Shown: positions 49,746-58,749 of the stretch, in pieces
Numbering within the stretch: position 1 is the first letter of the stretch
How the letters are laid out: each line of letters starts with the position of its first letter
Origin: Saprospiraceae bacterium
Lineage (GTDB): Bacteria; Bacteroidota; Bacteroidia; Chitinophagales; Saprospiraceae
Length of the DNA: 64,000 nucleotides
Direction of reading: 5' to 3'
NCBI GenBank assembly: GCA_016715405.1
Contig: JADKAE010000012.1
Location: forward strand, 62,001-126,000
Notes under the pieces: generated by a model
Database searches by the model: none
What the model saw: only the letters and a program-made list of their open reading frames with translations
What the model was told of the DNA's origin: nothing
Program-made: the position numbers and the translations under genes

Positions 49746-51998
49746 ATGAAAAATGTTGTTTTTATAGCAGGTATATGTTTGCTGAATATAACCCTCAGCA
49801 TTGCCCAGGATTTTCAATTGATCAATGCGCCGGTGGAAGTGAACGGTGTTGAACTGGCCAATGCCTGGGCCGGCGGCTTGAACTGCCCCCAACCCTCGGA
49901 AATCGACTTGAACAACGACGGCATTCGGGATCTCTACCTTTTCGACAGGGTAGGGGATATACACCTCACCTTTCTCAAACAAGCATCCGGCTATGTGTTT
50001 GCCCCGGAATACGCCATCAATTTTCCCAAAGCAGAAAACTGGGTTTTACTCCGCGATTACGACGATGACGGTATCGCCGATCTATTTGCGTACCCCACGG
50101 AGCAATTACCCGGTATTATGGTGTATAAAGGCTATTTTGATACCAATAACCGCTTGGCTTTTCAACGCGTTCATTTTGACAATTTCCTGGGGGTCGATGT
50201 GCTCACTTTTCCGCTTCAAGGCGGCGGTGAAGCGCAGATCTATGTAAGTAATGTAGATTATCCCGCTGTGGACGACATGGACTGCGACGGCGATCTCGAC
50301 ATACTCACTTTTAACTCCGCCGGAGGATACGTAGAGTTGTACGATAATCGGTCGATAGAAATGGGATTTGGCCGCGATAGCCTCATTTTTCAATTGGTGG
50401 AGAATTGCTGGGGCGGTATCTACGAAAGCGGCCTTGCCGCTAATAACCTGGTAGATCTTTCTGCTACGCTGGGCGCCTGCTTTTCCCCTTTTGGCGAAGA
50501 TGATGGGGTAGAGGTCCGCCATGCCGGCTCCACGCTCCTCACTTTTGATGCCAATGGAGACGGTGACAAAGAGCTGATCCTCGGCGATTTATCATTTGAC
50601 CGCATTAATTTTCTTACCAACGGAGGCACTTGCCAGGAGGCCTGGATCACCCAGCAGGATCCGCTGTTTCCTTCTTATGATGTCAGCGCCGACGTGGCCA
50701 CGTTTCCCGCCGCTTTTTACCTCGACGTGACGGATGACGGTAAACCCGATTTGCTGGTGGCGCCCAATTCGGAAACGGCCTCAGAGGATGTCAATGCGCT
50801 GTGGTTTTACGAAAACACGGGTACCGCCGCACAGCCGGTGTTTCAGTACCAACAATCCGATTTTTTGATAGACGGCATGATCGACGTAGGCTCCGGCGCC
50901 CGACCCGCGTTGGTCGACTACAACGCCGACGGCCTGCTGGATATCGTGGTAGGCAACGGTAGCCGTTATAAGGAATTCGGCGCCAAAGACCCCCGCTTGT
51001 TTTTGTTTGAAAACCAAGGCACACCCACTGAGCCTCATTGGGTATTGGTAAACGACGATTACCTGGGCATGAACCAATATAGCCAGGCCAGTTTCAACTT
51101 TGCCCCCGTTTTTGGCGACCTGGACGACGACGGCGACCTGGATTTATTGGTGGGCGAACAAAACGGCAAACTATTTTACGCCCAAAATACCGCCGGCCCC
51201 GGCCAGCCTTTTCAGTTTGCTAATTTCACTTACGCCTGGATGGGCATAGCAGTGGGGCAATCCAGTGTGCCCTTTATCGTCGACCTGAACCGCGACGGCC
51301 TGCCCGATCTGCTCATCGGCGAATACAACGGCAATATCAATTTTTTCCCCAATACGGGCACCCCCACGCAACCCGCGTTTAACGGAGATCCATCACAGTC
51401 GCCCAACAACTTTTTTATAGGCCAGGTTGACACCCGCATACAAGGTTTCTCTTATGGCCACAGTTCGCCCGCCGTACTCGACATCAACGGCCAGTACAAA
51501 CTCTTTGCCGGCACCACCGACGGGCGTATAGAAGTCTACAGCAATATCGACGGTAATCTCGGCGGCGCCTTTGCACTCGATACCGAGCAATTTGGCAACC
51601 TGAAGCCGGGCAATCGAACCCACATCGCCTTCGGCGACGCAAATAACGACGGCTGGCTCGACGCGATGGTAGGCAACTACCGGGGCGGGCTAACGTTGGT
51701 GTCTACGGATATTCCCACCGGCAGCGTGGTTAAAACCAATGATCCCTCTTATCCCAATGCCGATTGGGCCAACATATGGCCTAATCCTGCATACCAAAGT
51801 GCTACCATCCAACTCAACCGGGCTTGGAAACCCGACTTTATAGAAATCCGCGATGTTACCGGACTGGTGCTCAAACGCGAACCTTGGATTGGACAAAACA
51901 CGCAAGCGATTGACCTGCAGCAACTCGGCGCGGGCATTTATTTTGTGAGATTGTTCGACGGTGCGCAATCGCTGACACTGAAGTTGGTGAAGCACTGA
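49746..51998 (+). CDS. Secreted FG-GAP/VCBS repeat protein with T9SS sorting domain
   Basis: 750 residues in one frame. Signal peptide MKNVVFIAGICLLNITLSIA, then at least six FG-GAP-type repeats with calcium-binding acid loops (DLNNDGIRDLYLFD, DDDGIADLFAYP, DLDDDGDLDLLVGE, DLNRDGLPDLLIGE, DANNDGWLDAMVG). It ends in a T9SS sorting domain from ~residue 680 (NIWPNPAYQSATIQL... LGAGIYFVRLFDGAQSLTLKLVK). It would form a beta-propeller displayed on, or released from, the cell surface. The natural ligand is unknown. Confidence 0.9.
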   Translation: MKNVVFIAGICLLNITLSIAQDFQLINAPVEVNGVELANAWAGGLNCPQPSEIDLNNDGIRDLYLFDRVGDIHLTFLKQASGYVFAPEYAINFPKAENWVLLRDYDDDGIADLFAYPTEQLPGIMVYKGYFDTNNRLAFQRVHFDNFLGVDVLTFPLQGGGEAQIYVSNVDYPAVDDMDCDGDLDILTFNSAGGYVELYDNRSIEMGFGRDSLIFQLVENCWGGIYESGLAANNLVDLSATLGACFSPFGEDDGVEVRHAGSTLLTFDANGDGDKELILGDLSFDRINFLTNGGTCQEAWITQQDPLFPSYDVSADVATFPAAFYLDVTDDGKPDLLVAPNSETASEDVNALWFYENTGTAAQPVFQYQQSDFLIDGMIDVGSGARPALVDYNADGLLDIVVGNGSRYKEFGAKDPRLFLFENQGTPTEPHWVLVNDDYLGMNQYSQASFNFAPVFGDLDDDGDLDLLVGEQNGKLFYAQNTAGPGQPFQFANFTYAWMGIAVGQSSVPFIVDLNRDGLPDLLIGEYNGNINFFPNTGTPTQPAFNGDPSQSPNNFFIGQVDTRIQGFSYGHSSPAVLDINGQYKLFAGTTDGRIEVYSNIDGNLGGAFALDTEQFGNLKPGNRTHIAFGDANNDGWLDAMVGNYRGGLTLVSTDIPTGSVVKTNDPSYPNADWANIWPNPAYQSATIQLNRAWKPDFIEIRDVTGLVLKREPWIGQNTQAIDLQQLGAGIYFVRLFDGAQSLTLKLVKH

Positions 51999-52008
51999 TT
52001 GCCTCCCA

Positions 52009-52672
52009 TTACTCTCTCGGCCCAAATAACAAACTCCCAATCCTGACCAGGGTAGTGCCCACTTCCAGTGCAATGCGATAATCGCCCGACATGCCCATCG
52101 AAATTTCGCAGAAGCGGTCATCCTGAGCGAAAAATGATTGTTTGATGGCGTCGAACATGGCTTTGAGCTGTTCGAATTCTTTTTTTACCTGCGCGGTATC
52201 CTCCGTAAATGAGGCCATGCCCATCACACCGGCAATCTGCACATGCTTGAGTTGTGCCAGAGCGGGGTCGGACAAAATGGCGCTGGCGTCCGCTAATGTG
52301 AGCCCGAATTTGGTTTCTTCCCGGGCAATCCGGCATTCCAGCAGGCAGGGGATCACCCGATTGTGCTTGGCCGCCTGCTTGTCGATCTCTTGTAGGAGCT
52401 TCAGGCTGTCCACAGAGTGAATCATGTGCACAAACGAAGCGATGTATTTGACCTTGTTGGTCTGCAAATGCCCAATAAAATGCCATTCGATATCTGCGGG
52501 TAGCTTGGGTTGTTTCTCTACGAGTTCCTGCACCCAGTTTTCGCCAAAAGCGCGTTGCCCCCTGGCGGTAGAGCCCCATAATGGCCTCCTCGTTATGCGT
52601 TTTTGATACGGCTACCAGCTTAGCGTCTTGAGCGTGGAGTTCTTCGAGCAATTGAGTTAGTGGCGTCAGCAT
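52009..52672 (-). CDS. YggS/PROSC-family PLP homeostasis protein (frameshifted)
   Basis: About 220 residues after removing one extra base in the C run at 52558-52562. The PLP-binding Lys lies in KLVAVSKTH, and the family pattern continues FGENWVQELVEKQPKLP, WHFIGHLQTNK and, near the end, ISMGMSGDYRIALEVGTTLVRIGSLLFG. These TIM-barrel proteins carry PLP without enzymatic activity and keep vitamin B6 and amino-acid pools balanced. The convergent FG-GAP gene ends 10 bases away. Confidence 0.93.
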
Positions 52673-52751
52673 TTTTTAATTTTATTTTAACGCAAGTTGG
52701 AGTAATAGAATAAGGAATCGCCACGTTTTTTAAAAATAAAAGAAAAAGACC

Positions 52752-52937
52752 ATGGCATACTACGCATATGAAAATAATCTACGCCGCTACAAGCGGGCAG
52801 CCCTTTGGATCACGGTCTTTGTTCACGCCGTATTGCTGGCATTGGTGTTCTATAATGGAAAAGCTGCATCAAATCAAGCCGGCGACAATTCCGTTCGCAC
52901 CGAAGCTTCGGTAGCCTCGTCAGGGCATCGGCCGTAG
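52752..52937 (+). CDS. Small single-pass membrane protein
   Basis: 61 residues: a short N-terminus with clustered tyrosines and basic residues (MAYYAYENNLRRYKR), one hydrophobic helix (AALWITVFVHAVLLALVFY), then a polar tail. The layout and the WITVFVHAVLLALVFY helix recall the N-terminal anchor of TonB-like proteins, but there is no TonB domain. A purine-rich stretch precedes the ATG. No family is recognised. The codon use is ordinary and the frame is clean, so I think it is a real gene. Confidence 0.5.
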   Translation: MAYYAYENNLRRYKRAALWITVFVHAVLLALVFYNGKAASNQAGDNSVRTEASVASSGHRP

Positions 52938-52944
52938 GGGAGAC

Positions 52945-53099
52945 TTTGCGACTTATGAGACTGTACGACTGTACGACTTTACGAGCTTATAATTCTTATT
53001 CACAAAGTCGTATAGTCGTACAGTCGTACAGTCATACAGTCGTACAGTCATACAGTCGTACAGTCGTACAGTCGTACAGTCATACAGTCGCACAGTCCT
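52945..53099. repeat. Octamer inverted array between small membrane protein and deoxynucleoside kinase genes
   Basis: The right arm is about twelve head-to-tail octamers, mostly AGTCGTAC with AGTCATAC and AGTCGTAT variants, from about 53002 to 53097. The left arm (52950-52985) holds the inverse units GACTGTAC and GACTTTAC. The middle is A/T-rich. This is the longest array in the window. It fills the gap between convergent stops. One frame through it is open and would encode VVQSYSHT-type peptide repeats, which I treat as incidental. Confidence 0.92.
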
Positions 53100-53740
53100 C
53101 TAAAACAGCCCATGCAGCTCCGCGCTGACCATATTGATCACATTACCCAGGTCTTCGGGTTTTTGTATAAAATCGATATCATCCGCATTGATAATGAGTA
53201 GCCTGCCTTCATCGTAGGTCTCAATCCAGGCCTCATAGCGTTCGTTGAGGCGTTTGAGATAGTCGAGGCTCATATTGCCTTCGTATTCCCTTCCCCGGGC
53301 CTGAATATGGGCTACCAGCGTCGGAATATTGGCACGCAGGTAAATGAGCAGGTCGGGGGCTGTATCTGCGATGACATCGTTTTGAACAAATCAAAGTAAT
53401 TCTGGAAATCCCGGGTCGACATCAGGCCCATATCGTGCAGGTTGGGCGCAAAAATGTAGGCATCCTCATAAATGGTGCGGTCCTGTACCACCGTTGTATC
53501 TCCCTGGAGAATCCTGAGGATTTGCTGGTAGCGGTTGTTGAGAAAGTAAATCTGGAGATTAAACGACCAGCGCCGCATATCCAGGTAGAAATCGCTCAGA
53601 TAGGGGTTGTTTTCCGTCGATTCATAGTGCACGTCCCAGTTGAAGTGCTTGCCGAGTTGGGTACACAGCGTGGTTTTGCCGGCGCCGATATTGCCGGCAA
53701 TGGCTACGTGCTTGATTTGTGGTGGTTGCGTTTGCTCCAT
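53100..53740 (-). CDS. Deoxynucleoside kinase family protein (frameshifted)
   Basis: About 213 residues with a missing base in the run at 53390-53393. P-loop HVAIAGNIGAGKTTLC near residue 20, the catalytic/substrate motif VVQDRTIYEDAYIFA (Glu-Arg-Ser-like DR), and a C-terminal half restored as DLLIYLRANIPTLVAHIQARGREYE (the LID and RxxxRGR region). It phosphorylates a deoxynucleoside for salvage. ATG 53740 is chosen; the raw frame begins 24 codons earlier without a clear start. The stop codon touches the octamer array. Confidence 0.92.
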
Positions 53741-53840
53741 AGTATAATTTTTCGCGCTTTTTTCCGCGCGACTTGCACTGGCGAAAATAACACGGTATTG
53801 TGCAAACCACAAACAATGGCAAAGGTTTACTCACATCTTT

Positions 53841-53871
53841 TTTGAAAAAGCGGTGGGGAAGCCTACCTTTG
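53841..53871 (+). promoter_or_regulatory. Promoter of gatC
   Basis: TTTG at 53841-53844 and TACCTTTG at 53864-53871 are separated by exactly 19 bases, a full match to the Bacteroidota -33/-7 consensus TTTG-N19-TAnnTTTG. It is the best promoter match in the window and lies 49 bases before the gatC ATG. Confidence 0.6.
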
Positions 53872-53920
53872 AAGTTGTCATTAGACGATGAAAAACCGCC
53901 AAACTTCTATAATTATTGTC

Positions 53921-54214
53921 ATGAAGATAGATCAACAACTAATTTCGAGGCTGGAACAATTGACGCGCCTGGAACTAACCGAAGCGGAAAAACTCCGCCT
54001 GGAAGGCGACCTTAATAATATCCTGGCGATGGTAGAAAGGCTTCAGTCGCTCGATACTACCGGTGTAGAACCCCTGGCTTATATCAATGAGGAAGGGGGA
54101 AATACCTGGAGGGAAGATGAAGTGCAAAACCAGACAGACCGGGAAGAAGCCCTGAAAAACGCACCCGATCGCGACGAACAGTACTTTAGGACGCCTAAAG
54201 TGATCGATTTATGA
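53921..54214 (+). CDS. gatC: Aspartyl/glutamyl-tRNA amidotransferase subunit C
   Basis: 97 residues from ATG 53921 (MKIDQQLISRLEQLTRLEL). An earlier in-frame ATG would add 11 residues not seen in the family. GatC wraps around GatA/GatB and is needed to convert Glu-tRNA(Gln) or Asp-tRNA(Asn). The motifs LARLELTEAE-like (TRLELTEAEK), DTTGVEPL and LKNAPDRDEQYFRTPKVID are diagnostic. gatA and gatB are not here. Confidence 0.93.
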   Translation: MKIDQQLISRLEQLTRLELTEAEKLRLEGDLNNILAMVERLQSLDTTGVEPLAYINEEGGNTWREDEVQNQTDREEALKNAPDRDEQYFRTPKVIDL

Positions 54215-54251
54215 TACGGCGTAATGTAATCACGTTATACACAAACTGAAG

Positions 54252-54968
54252 ATGCAACAACCAATTATCTCAACCCGTCAGCTTCGCAAGATCTATATTA
54301 TGGGCGCTACGCAGGTGAATGCCCTGCAGTCTGTAGATATAGATATTAATAAAAACGAATACGTTGCGCTGATGGGCCCCTCCGGCTCCGGAAAATCTAC
54401 TTTGATGAACCTGCTGGGCTGCCTGGACTCACCCTCCAGCGGCGAATATTGGCTCAACGGCACCAATGTGAGCACGATGACCGACGGCGATCTGGCCGAG
54501 GTGAGAAATAAAGAAATCGGCTTCGTTTTTCAAACGTTCAACCTGCTCCCCAGGCTCTCCGCACTCGAAAATGTGGCGCTGCCACTGGTCTATGCCGGTT
54601 TCAGCAAGCACGATCGCCTCGAGCGCGCCAGAGAAGTGATGGCGGCGGTAGGCCTCGGCGATAGGGTAGACCACAAACCCAACGAGTTATCAGGCGGTCA
54701 GCGCCAGCGGGTAGCCATAGCGCGCGCGCTGGTGAATAATCCTTCGATTATCCTGGCCGACGAACCTACTGGTAACCTCGATACAAAGACTTCCCAGGAA
54801 ATTATGGGCATTTTTGAGGAGATTCACCAACAAGGCAACACCATAATTCTCGTTACCCACGAAGCCGATATCGCCCTGCACGCACACCGCATTGTGCGCC
54901 TGCGTGACGGCCTGGTAGAAACGGATACCCGCAACGAGAATATTGTCAGCTTTTTAAACCCGGCATAA
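54252..54968 (+). CDS. MacB/LolD-type ABC transporter ATP-binding protein
   Basis: 238 residues: Walker A GPSGSGKST near residue 45, Q-loop FQTFNLLPRL, signature LSGGQRQRVAIARAL, Walker B SIILADEPTGNLD and His-switch VTHEADIA. The frame is clean. It pairs with the MacB-type permease at 55546, although a cobalamin adenosyltransferase gene lies between. Such systems are mechanotransmitters that export peptides, lipoproteins or toxic compounds. Confidence 0.92.
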   Translation: MQQPIISTRQLRKIYIMGATQVNALQSVDIDINKNEYVALMGPSGSGKSTLMNLLGCLDSPSSGEYWLNGTNVSTMTDGDLAEVRNKEIGFVFQTFNLLPRLSALENVALPLVYAGFSKHDRLERAREVMAAVGLGDRVDHKPNELSGGQRQRVAIARALVNNPSIILADEPTGNLDTKTSQEIMGIFEEIHQQGNTIILVTHEADIALHAHRIVRLRDGLVETDTRNENIVSFLNPA

Positions 54969-54974
54969 CTACGC

Positions 54975-55535
54975 ATGGCCATTCGCATCTATACAAAAAC
55001 AGGCGATAAGGGCGATACATCGCTTTTTGGCGGCAAACGGCTGCCCAAAAGCCATCTGCGTATAGAAACTTACGGCACGGTTGACGAATTAAACTCGTTT
55101 ATCGGTGTGTTGCGCGATAGTACGGAAAGCAAACCGATAAGGTCGATGCTCAAAGAGATACAAGACAGGCTGTTTACCCTCGGCGCCAACCTGGCCAGCG
55201 ACCCCGAAAAACCTCTGGCCACGCCTGATATACTCGACAGTGATATCGAGGCATTGGAAAATGCCATCGACGAAATGACCGAGCAATTGCCTCCGCTCAA
55301 GAACTTTATTTTGCCCGGCGGCCACACAACGGTTTCTTTTTGCCACGTGGCCCGGTGTGTCTGCAGAAGAGCAGAACGACTAGCCGTAGCACTGATGCAG
55401 GAAGAACCCGTCGACGAACAGATCATACGCTATTTGAACAGGTTATCTGATTATTTATTTGTTTTAGCCCGACAGTTGTCAAAAGACCTCGGTGTTGAAG
55501 AGGTTATTTGGCAACCACGTAAATCGGGCGCCTAG
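54975..55535 (+). CDS. PduO-type cob(I)alamin adenosyltransferase
   Basis: 186 residues: IYTKTGDKGDTSLFGGKRLPK (ATP-binding N-terminus), ETYGTVDELNSFIG, and the C-terminal FILPGGH...ARCVCRRAERL helix with the catalytic Arg. It makes adenosylcobalamin from cobalamin and ATP. It begins seven bases after the ABC ATPase gene and ends 10 bases before the permease gene, so it sits inside that operon. A functional reason for this placement is not evident. Confidence 0.93.
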   Translation: MAIRIYTKTGDKGDTSLFGGKRLPKSHLRIETYGTVDELNSFIGVLRDSTESKPIRSMLKEIQDRLFTLGANLASDPEKPLATPDILDSDIEALENAIDEMTEQLPPLKNFILPGGHTTVSFCHVARCVCRRAERLAVALMQEEPVDEQIIRYLNRLSDYLFVLARQLSKDLGVEEVIWQPRKSGA

Positions 55536-55545
55536 AAGTCCCGCC

Positions 55546-56802
55546 ATGAGAATCATTCTACGAACCATAAGAGAAAGCATCGCCCAGGCTTTCGGACAAT
55601 TGCGCGCCAATAAGCTGCGCAGCTTCCTGTCGCTATTGGGCATCTCCATCGGCATCTTTTGCATCATCGGGGTCTTGTCGGCGGTAGATTCGCTCGAAGA
55701 CAATGTAAGGGGCAGCCTCGAAAAACTGGGCAACGACATTATTTACGTCAAAAAATGGCCATGGGCCGACCTGAGCGACAGCTGGTGGGATTACCTGAAA
55801 CGCCCCAATCCAGACCATTCCGATTACGAAGTGATCAAGGAAAAGTCGAGGTACGCTTCGCTCACTGCTTTCCACGTGGTAATAGGCTTCAAAACCCTGA
55901 AGTACAAATCAAACAGTGTAGAAAACGCGGTACTTATCGGGTGTTCCGATAATTTTTCGGAAATGTTTAAGATAGAATACGACCAGGGGCGTTATTTTTC
56001 TCCTGTGGAATATCATTACGGTAGCCCCAAAGCAATTCTTGGGTATAAAGTAATGGAAGAATTATTCGGTTCGCTTGATCCAATTGGCAAAACTATCAAA
56101 TTGGCGGGTCGCAATTACGAGGTTATCGGCGTGATCGAAAAAGCCGGCAAAGACTTGCTCAATCCGCTCGATTTTGATGAGTGTATTTTGGTGTCTTATC
56201 CCAATGCCCGGACTTTGGCCAATTTAAAAGCCAATCAGATTTTCGACACCTCTGTAACGGTTAAAGCCGCATCGGGCGTGCCTCTCGATCAGCTGAAAGA
56301 CGAAGTTAAGGGCATCATGCGCTCGCACCACCGCCTGCGCCCCCGCGGAACCGACGATTTTTCACTCAACGAGTTGTCGATGATCTCCAGCTTTTTTGAT
56401 TCGTTTTTTAATATTCTAAATCTACTGGGTATCGTCATCGGCGCTTTTGCCATGCTTGTGGGAGGTGTCAGCGTAGCCAACATTATGTTTGTTTCTGTAA
56501 AAGAACGCACCAATATTATTGGCGTCAAAAAAGCGTTGGGCGCGAAGCGTTACATTATTTTGATGGAGTTTCTCATCGAATCAATTATGCTTTGCATCAT
56601 CGGAGGTCTGATTGGATTGCTTTTGGTGCATTTTATTACCAAAATATTGACAGCGGCCATCGATTTCAACCTATATCTGGATGCCGGCAATATCATTCTC
56701 GGATTAGTCTGTTCGATCTCTATAGGCGTGATCGCCGGGTTTATCCCGGCCGTGCAAGCTTCTAAGCTCGACCCGGTAGTGGCTATGCGACAGGGATCTT
56801 AA
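55546..56802 (+). CDS. MacB-type ABC transporter permease
   Basis: 418 residues from ATG 55546. The first membrane helix (FLSLLGISIGIFCIIGVLSAV) is followed by a large periplasmic MacB core domain (~60-270). FtsX-like helices 2-4 come next (LLGIVIGAFAMLVGGVSVANIMFVSV, MLCIIGGLIGLLLVHFI, IILGLVCSISIGVIAGFIPAV), ending AASKLDPVVAMR-like (QASKLDPVVAMRQGS). It works with the ATPase at 54252. Its stop is followed at once by a heptamer hairpin. Confidence 0.92.
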   Translation: MRIILRTIRESIAQAFGQLRANKLRSFLSLLGISIGIFCIIGVLSAVDSLEDNVRGSLEKLGNDIIYVKKWPWADLSDSWWDYLKRPNPDHSDYEVIKEKSRYASLTAFHVVIGFKTLKYKSNSVENAVLIGCSDNFSEMFKIEYDQGRYFSPVEYHYGSPKAILGYKVMEELFGSLDPIGKTIKLAGRNYEVIGVIEKAGKDLLNPLDFDECILVSYPNARTLANLKANQIFDTSVTVKAASGVPLDQLKDEVKGIMRSHHRLRPRGTDDFSLNELSMISSFFDSFFNILNLLGIVIGAFAMLVGGVSVANIMFVSVKERTNIIGVKKALGAKRYIILMEFLIESIMLCIIGGLIGLLLVHFITKILTAAIDFNLYLDAGNIILGLVCSISIGVIAGFIPAVQASKLDPVVAMRQGS

Positions 56803-56886
56803 TGTTGGATGTTGGATGTTTAATGTTTGATTAATAATAAAATACATATTAAAAATTAAACATCCAACATCAAACATCCATCATCT
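56803..56886. repeat. Heptamer inverted array between permease and PRTase genes
   Basis: Left arm: ATGTTGG twice, then ATGTTTA and ATGTTTG (56803-56830). Right arm: AACATCC, AACATCA, AACATCC and ATCATC (about 56855-56885). The middle is A/T-rich. The array runs from one base after the permease stop to within the stop codon of the convergent PRTase gene. Confidence 0.88.
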
Positions 56887-57374
56887 TAAAAAAACGGCAT
56901 AGCTGCCGGGCGTCTTGATCTGCACATCGATATCTTCCTGTAGCGTAGTGGCCAGCGAAAGGCCTACGTAATCAACTTTGATAGGAAACGACTTGTGTTT
57001 GCGATCTACCAGCACTGCCACTTCCACTTTTCGGGGTAGTACCTCCATAAGCGGCTTGCAGGCATAAAGATCGTTCGGCCCGTATTAGCTACATCGTCGA
57101 CAATAATAATCGTTTTTCCGTCGAATTCAGCAACGGGCAATTCCAGTTGAATCGGTGAGCTGAGGGGTTGAGCGGGATTTAGCCTGATACGCGTCAACTT
57201 AAGCGGCATTTTGGCCAGTAGGCGCAATTCCTGCACCAGGATTTCCGCAAATACGTACCCATTGTTATTGATGCCGGCAAAAATCAACTCCTGCTCGCCA
57301 TCGTTGTTTTCCAGTATTTCTATAGCCAGCCGTTTTATCTTTTGAATAACCTGGCGTTGATTAAGTAGCTCCAT
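56881..57374 (-). CDS. PyrR-like phosphoribosyltransferase (frameshifted)
   Basis: About 164 residues after restoring one base in the run at 57066-57068. The PRPP-binding loop IIIVDDVANTGRT lies near residue 95, and the end is restored as LVDRKHKSFPIKVDYVGLSL... SYAVFLR, the layout of PyrR and of PyrR-like uracil phosphoribosyltransferases. It may act in pyrimidine salvage or as a regulator; no attenuator-like leader is visible nearby. A TACCTTTG -7 element (57387-57380) lies five bases before the ATG. Confidence 0.85.
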
Positions 57375-57379
57375 ACCTG

Positions 57380-57387
57380 CAAAGGTA
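57380..57387 (-). promoter_or_regulatory. Putative -7 element for the PRTase gene
   Basis: TACCTTTG on the - strand ends five bases from the ATG at 57374, implying a nearly leaderless mRNA. It is the fourth occurrence of this exact octamer at a gene start in the window. No -33 at standard spacing. Confidence 0.35.
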
Positions 57388-57433
57388 AGTATGAAATGGG
57401 ATTAATTATTAACTTGGCCGTCAAATAGGAAGT

Positions 57434-58744
57434 ATGATACAGCAATTACTATTTATTGTTGTAGCCGGAGCGGCCTTGTGGATGGCTTTCCGGCAATTTA
57501 AACGCGTACGCCGCAATGTTTTATTGGGCAAGGATGTCGACATTCCGGGTGATTTCTCTCAACGCCTGCGCAACGTGCTGTTGGTGGCATTTGGACAACA
57601 AAAGATGTTCAAAAACTGGCTGCCGGCCATTTTTCACTTGTTTATTTATGTCGCTTTTTTGTTTACACAAATCGAGTTGATCGAGATTTTTGTGGATGGT
57701 ACGTTTGGCGTGCATCGCTTTTTTGCGGATAAGCTGGGCTGGTTCTATACGATTGTGATCAGCTTCATTGAAATATTATCGTTGCTGGCTTTTGTGGCTA
57801 CGGTTATTTTCCTGCTTCGCCGCAATGTGTTGAACGTAGCGCGTTTCAGAAAACCCGAACTCAAGGGCTGGCCCGCCCGCGACGCCAATTTTATCTTGTT
57901 GGGTGAAATTATTCTGCTGGTAGGCATATTCAGCATGAACGGCGCCGATACGCTTTTACAAGATATTGACCCGGCGCATTATACCAATACCGGCAACTTC
58001 GCCGTGAGCAGCTGGCTCGGACCGGCCTTGTTTGGCGGCATGGAGCACGGCGCACTGATGGCAGTGGAGCGGTTTGGCTGGTGGCTCCACATCCTCACCG
58101 TGTTGGGCTTCTTAGTGTATCTGCCTTATTCCAAACACCTGCATATCATTTTGGCTTTCCCCAATACCTATTTTGCCCCACAACAACCGCGAGGCGAAAT
58201 GGAGAATATGCCGGCGATTATGAACGAGGTCAAAAGCATGATGGGCCTGGCGCCCGAAAGCCCAGCCACCGACGAACTGCCGGTTTTTGGCGCCAACGAC
58301 GTAACACAACTCAGTTGGAAAAATCTGCTTGATGCCTATACCTGCACGGAATGCGGGCGTTGCACGGCGGCTTGCCCCGCCAATCTCACAGGAAAAAAAC
58401 TTTCGCCGCGCAAGATTATGATGGACGTGCGCGACCGCATGGAAGATATCGGAAAGGCCCTCGACAACGGCAAAGCGGCCTCTGTGGCTGATTACCAGGA
58501 TGGCAAAAACTTATTCGACTATATCAGTCGCGAAGAAATTCACGCCTGCACCACTTGCAATGCCTGCGTGGAAGCCTGCCCTGTGATGATTAACCCACTT
58601 GATATCATCCTGCAGTTGCGGCGCTACGAGATATTAACGGAATCGGCAGGGCCGCAGGACTGGCTGCCGATGTTTAATAGTATGGAAAATAGCGGGTCTG
58701 CCTGGGCGATGAGCGTGGAAAGAGACCAGTGGGCAAAAAATTGA
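57434..58744 (+). CDS. Membrane 4Fe-4S oxidoreductase subunit, HdrC/NarI-like fusion
   Basis: 436 residues. Five or so N-terminal membrane helices (~1-240) resemble the cytochrome b-like gamma subunit of nitrate reductase. Two 4Fe-4S motifs follow in the C-terminal soluble part, CTECGRCTAACP near residue 302 and CTTCNACVEACP near 372, as in HdrC/GlpC proteins. It probably takes electrons from quinol or a flavoprotein to the CCG-domain protein encoded next. The native partner substrate is unknown. Confidence 0.88.
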   Translation: MIQQLLFIVVAGAALWMAFRQFKRVRRNVLLGKDVDIPGDFSQRLRNVLLVAFGQQKMFKNWLPAIFHLFIYVAFLFTQIELIEIFVDGTFGVHRFFADKLGWFYTIVISFIEILSLLAFVATVIFLLRRNVLNVARFRKPELKGWPARDANFILLGEIILLVGIFSMNGADTLLQDIDPAHYTNTGNFAVSSWLGPALFGGMEHGALMAVERFGWWLHILTVLGFLVYLPYSKHLHIILAFPNTYFAPQQPRGEMENMPAIMNEVKSMMGLAPESPATDELPVFGANDVTQLSWKNLLDAYTCTECGRCTAACPANLTGKKLSPRKIMMDVRDRMEDIGKALDNGKAASVADYQDGKNLFDYISREEIHACTTCNACVEACPVMINPLDIILQLRRYEILTESAGPQDWLPMFNSMENSGSAWAMSVERDQWAKN

Positions 58745-58749
58745 ACGAC

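Noticed and set aside
52946..53128. Open frame encoding VVQSYSHT-type peptide repeats
   Set aside because: It lies wholly in the octamer array; an octamer repeated in three frames gives such periodic peptides by itself, and no start signal or family supports it.
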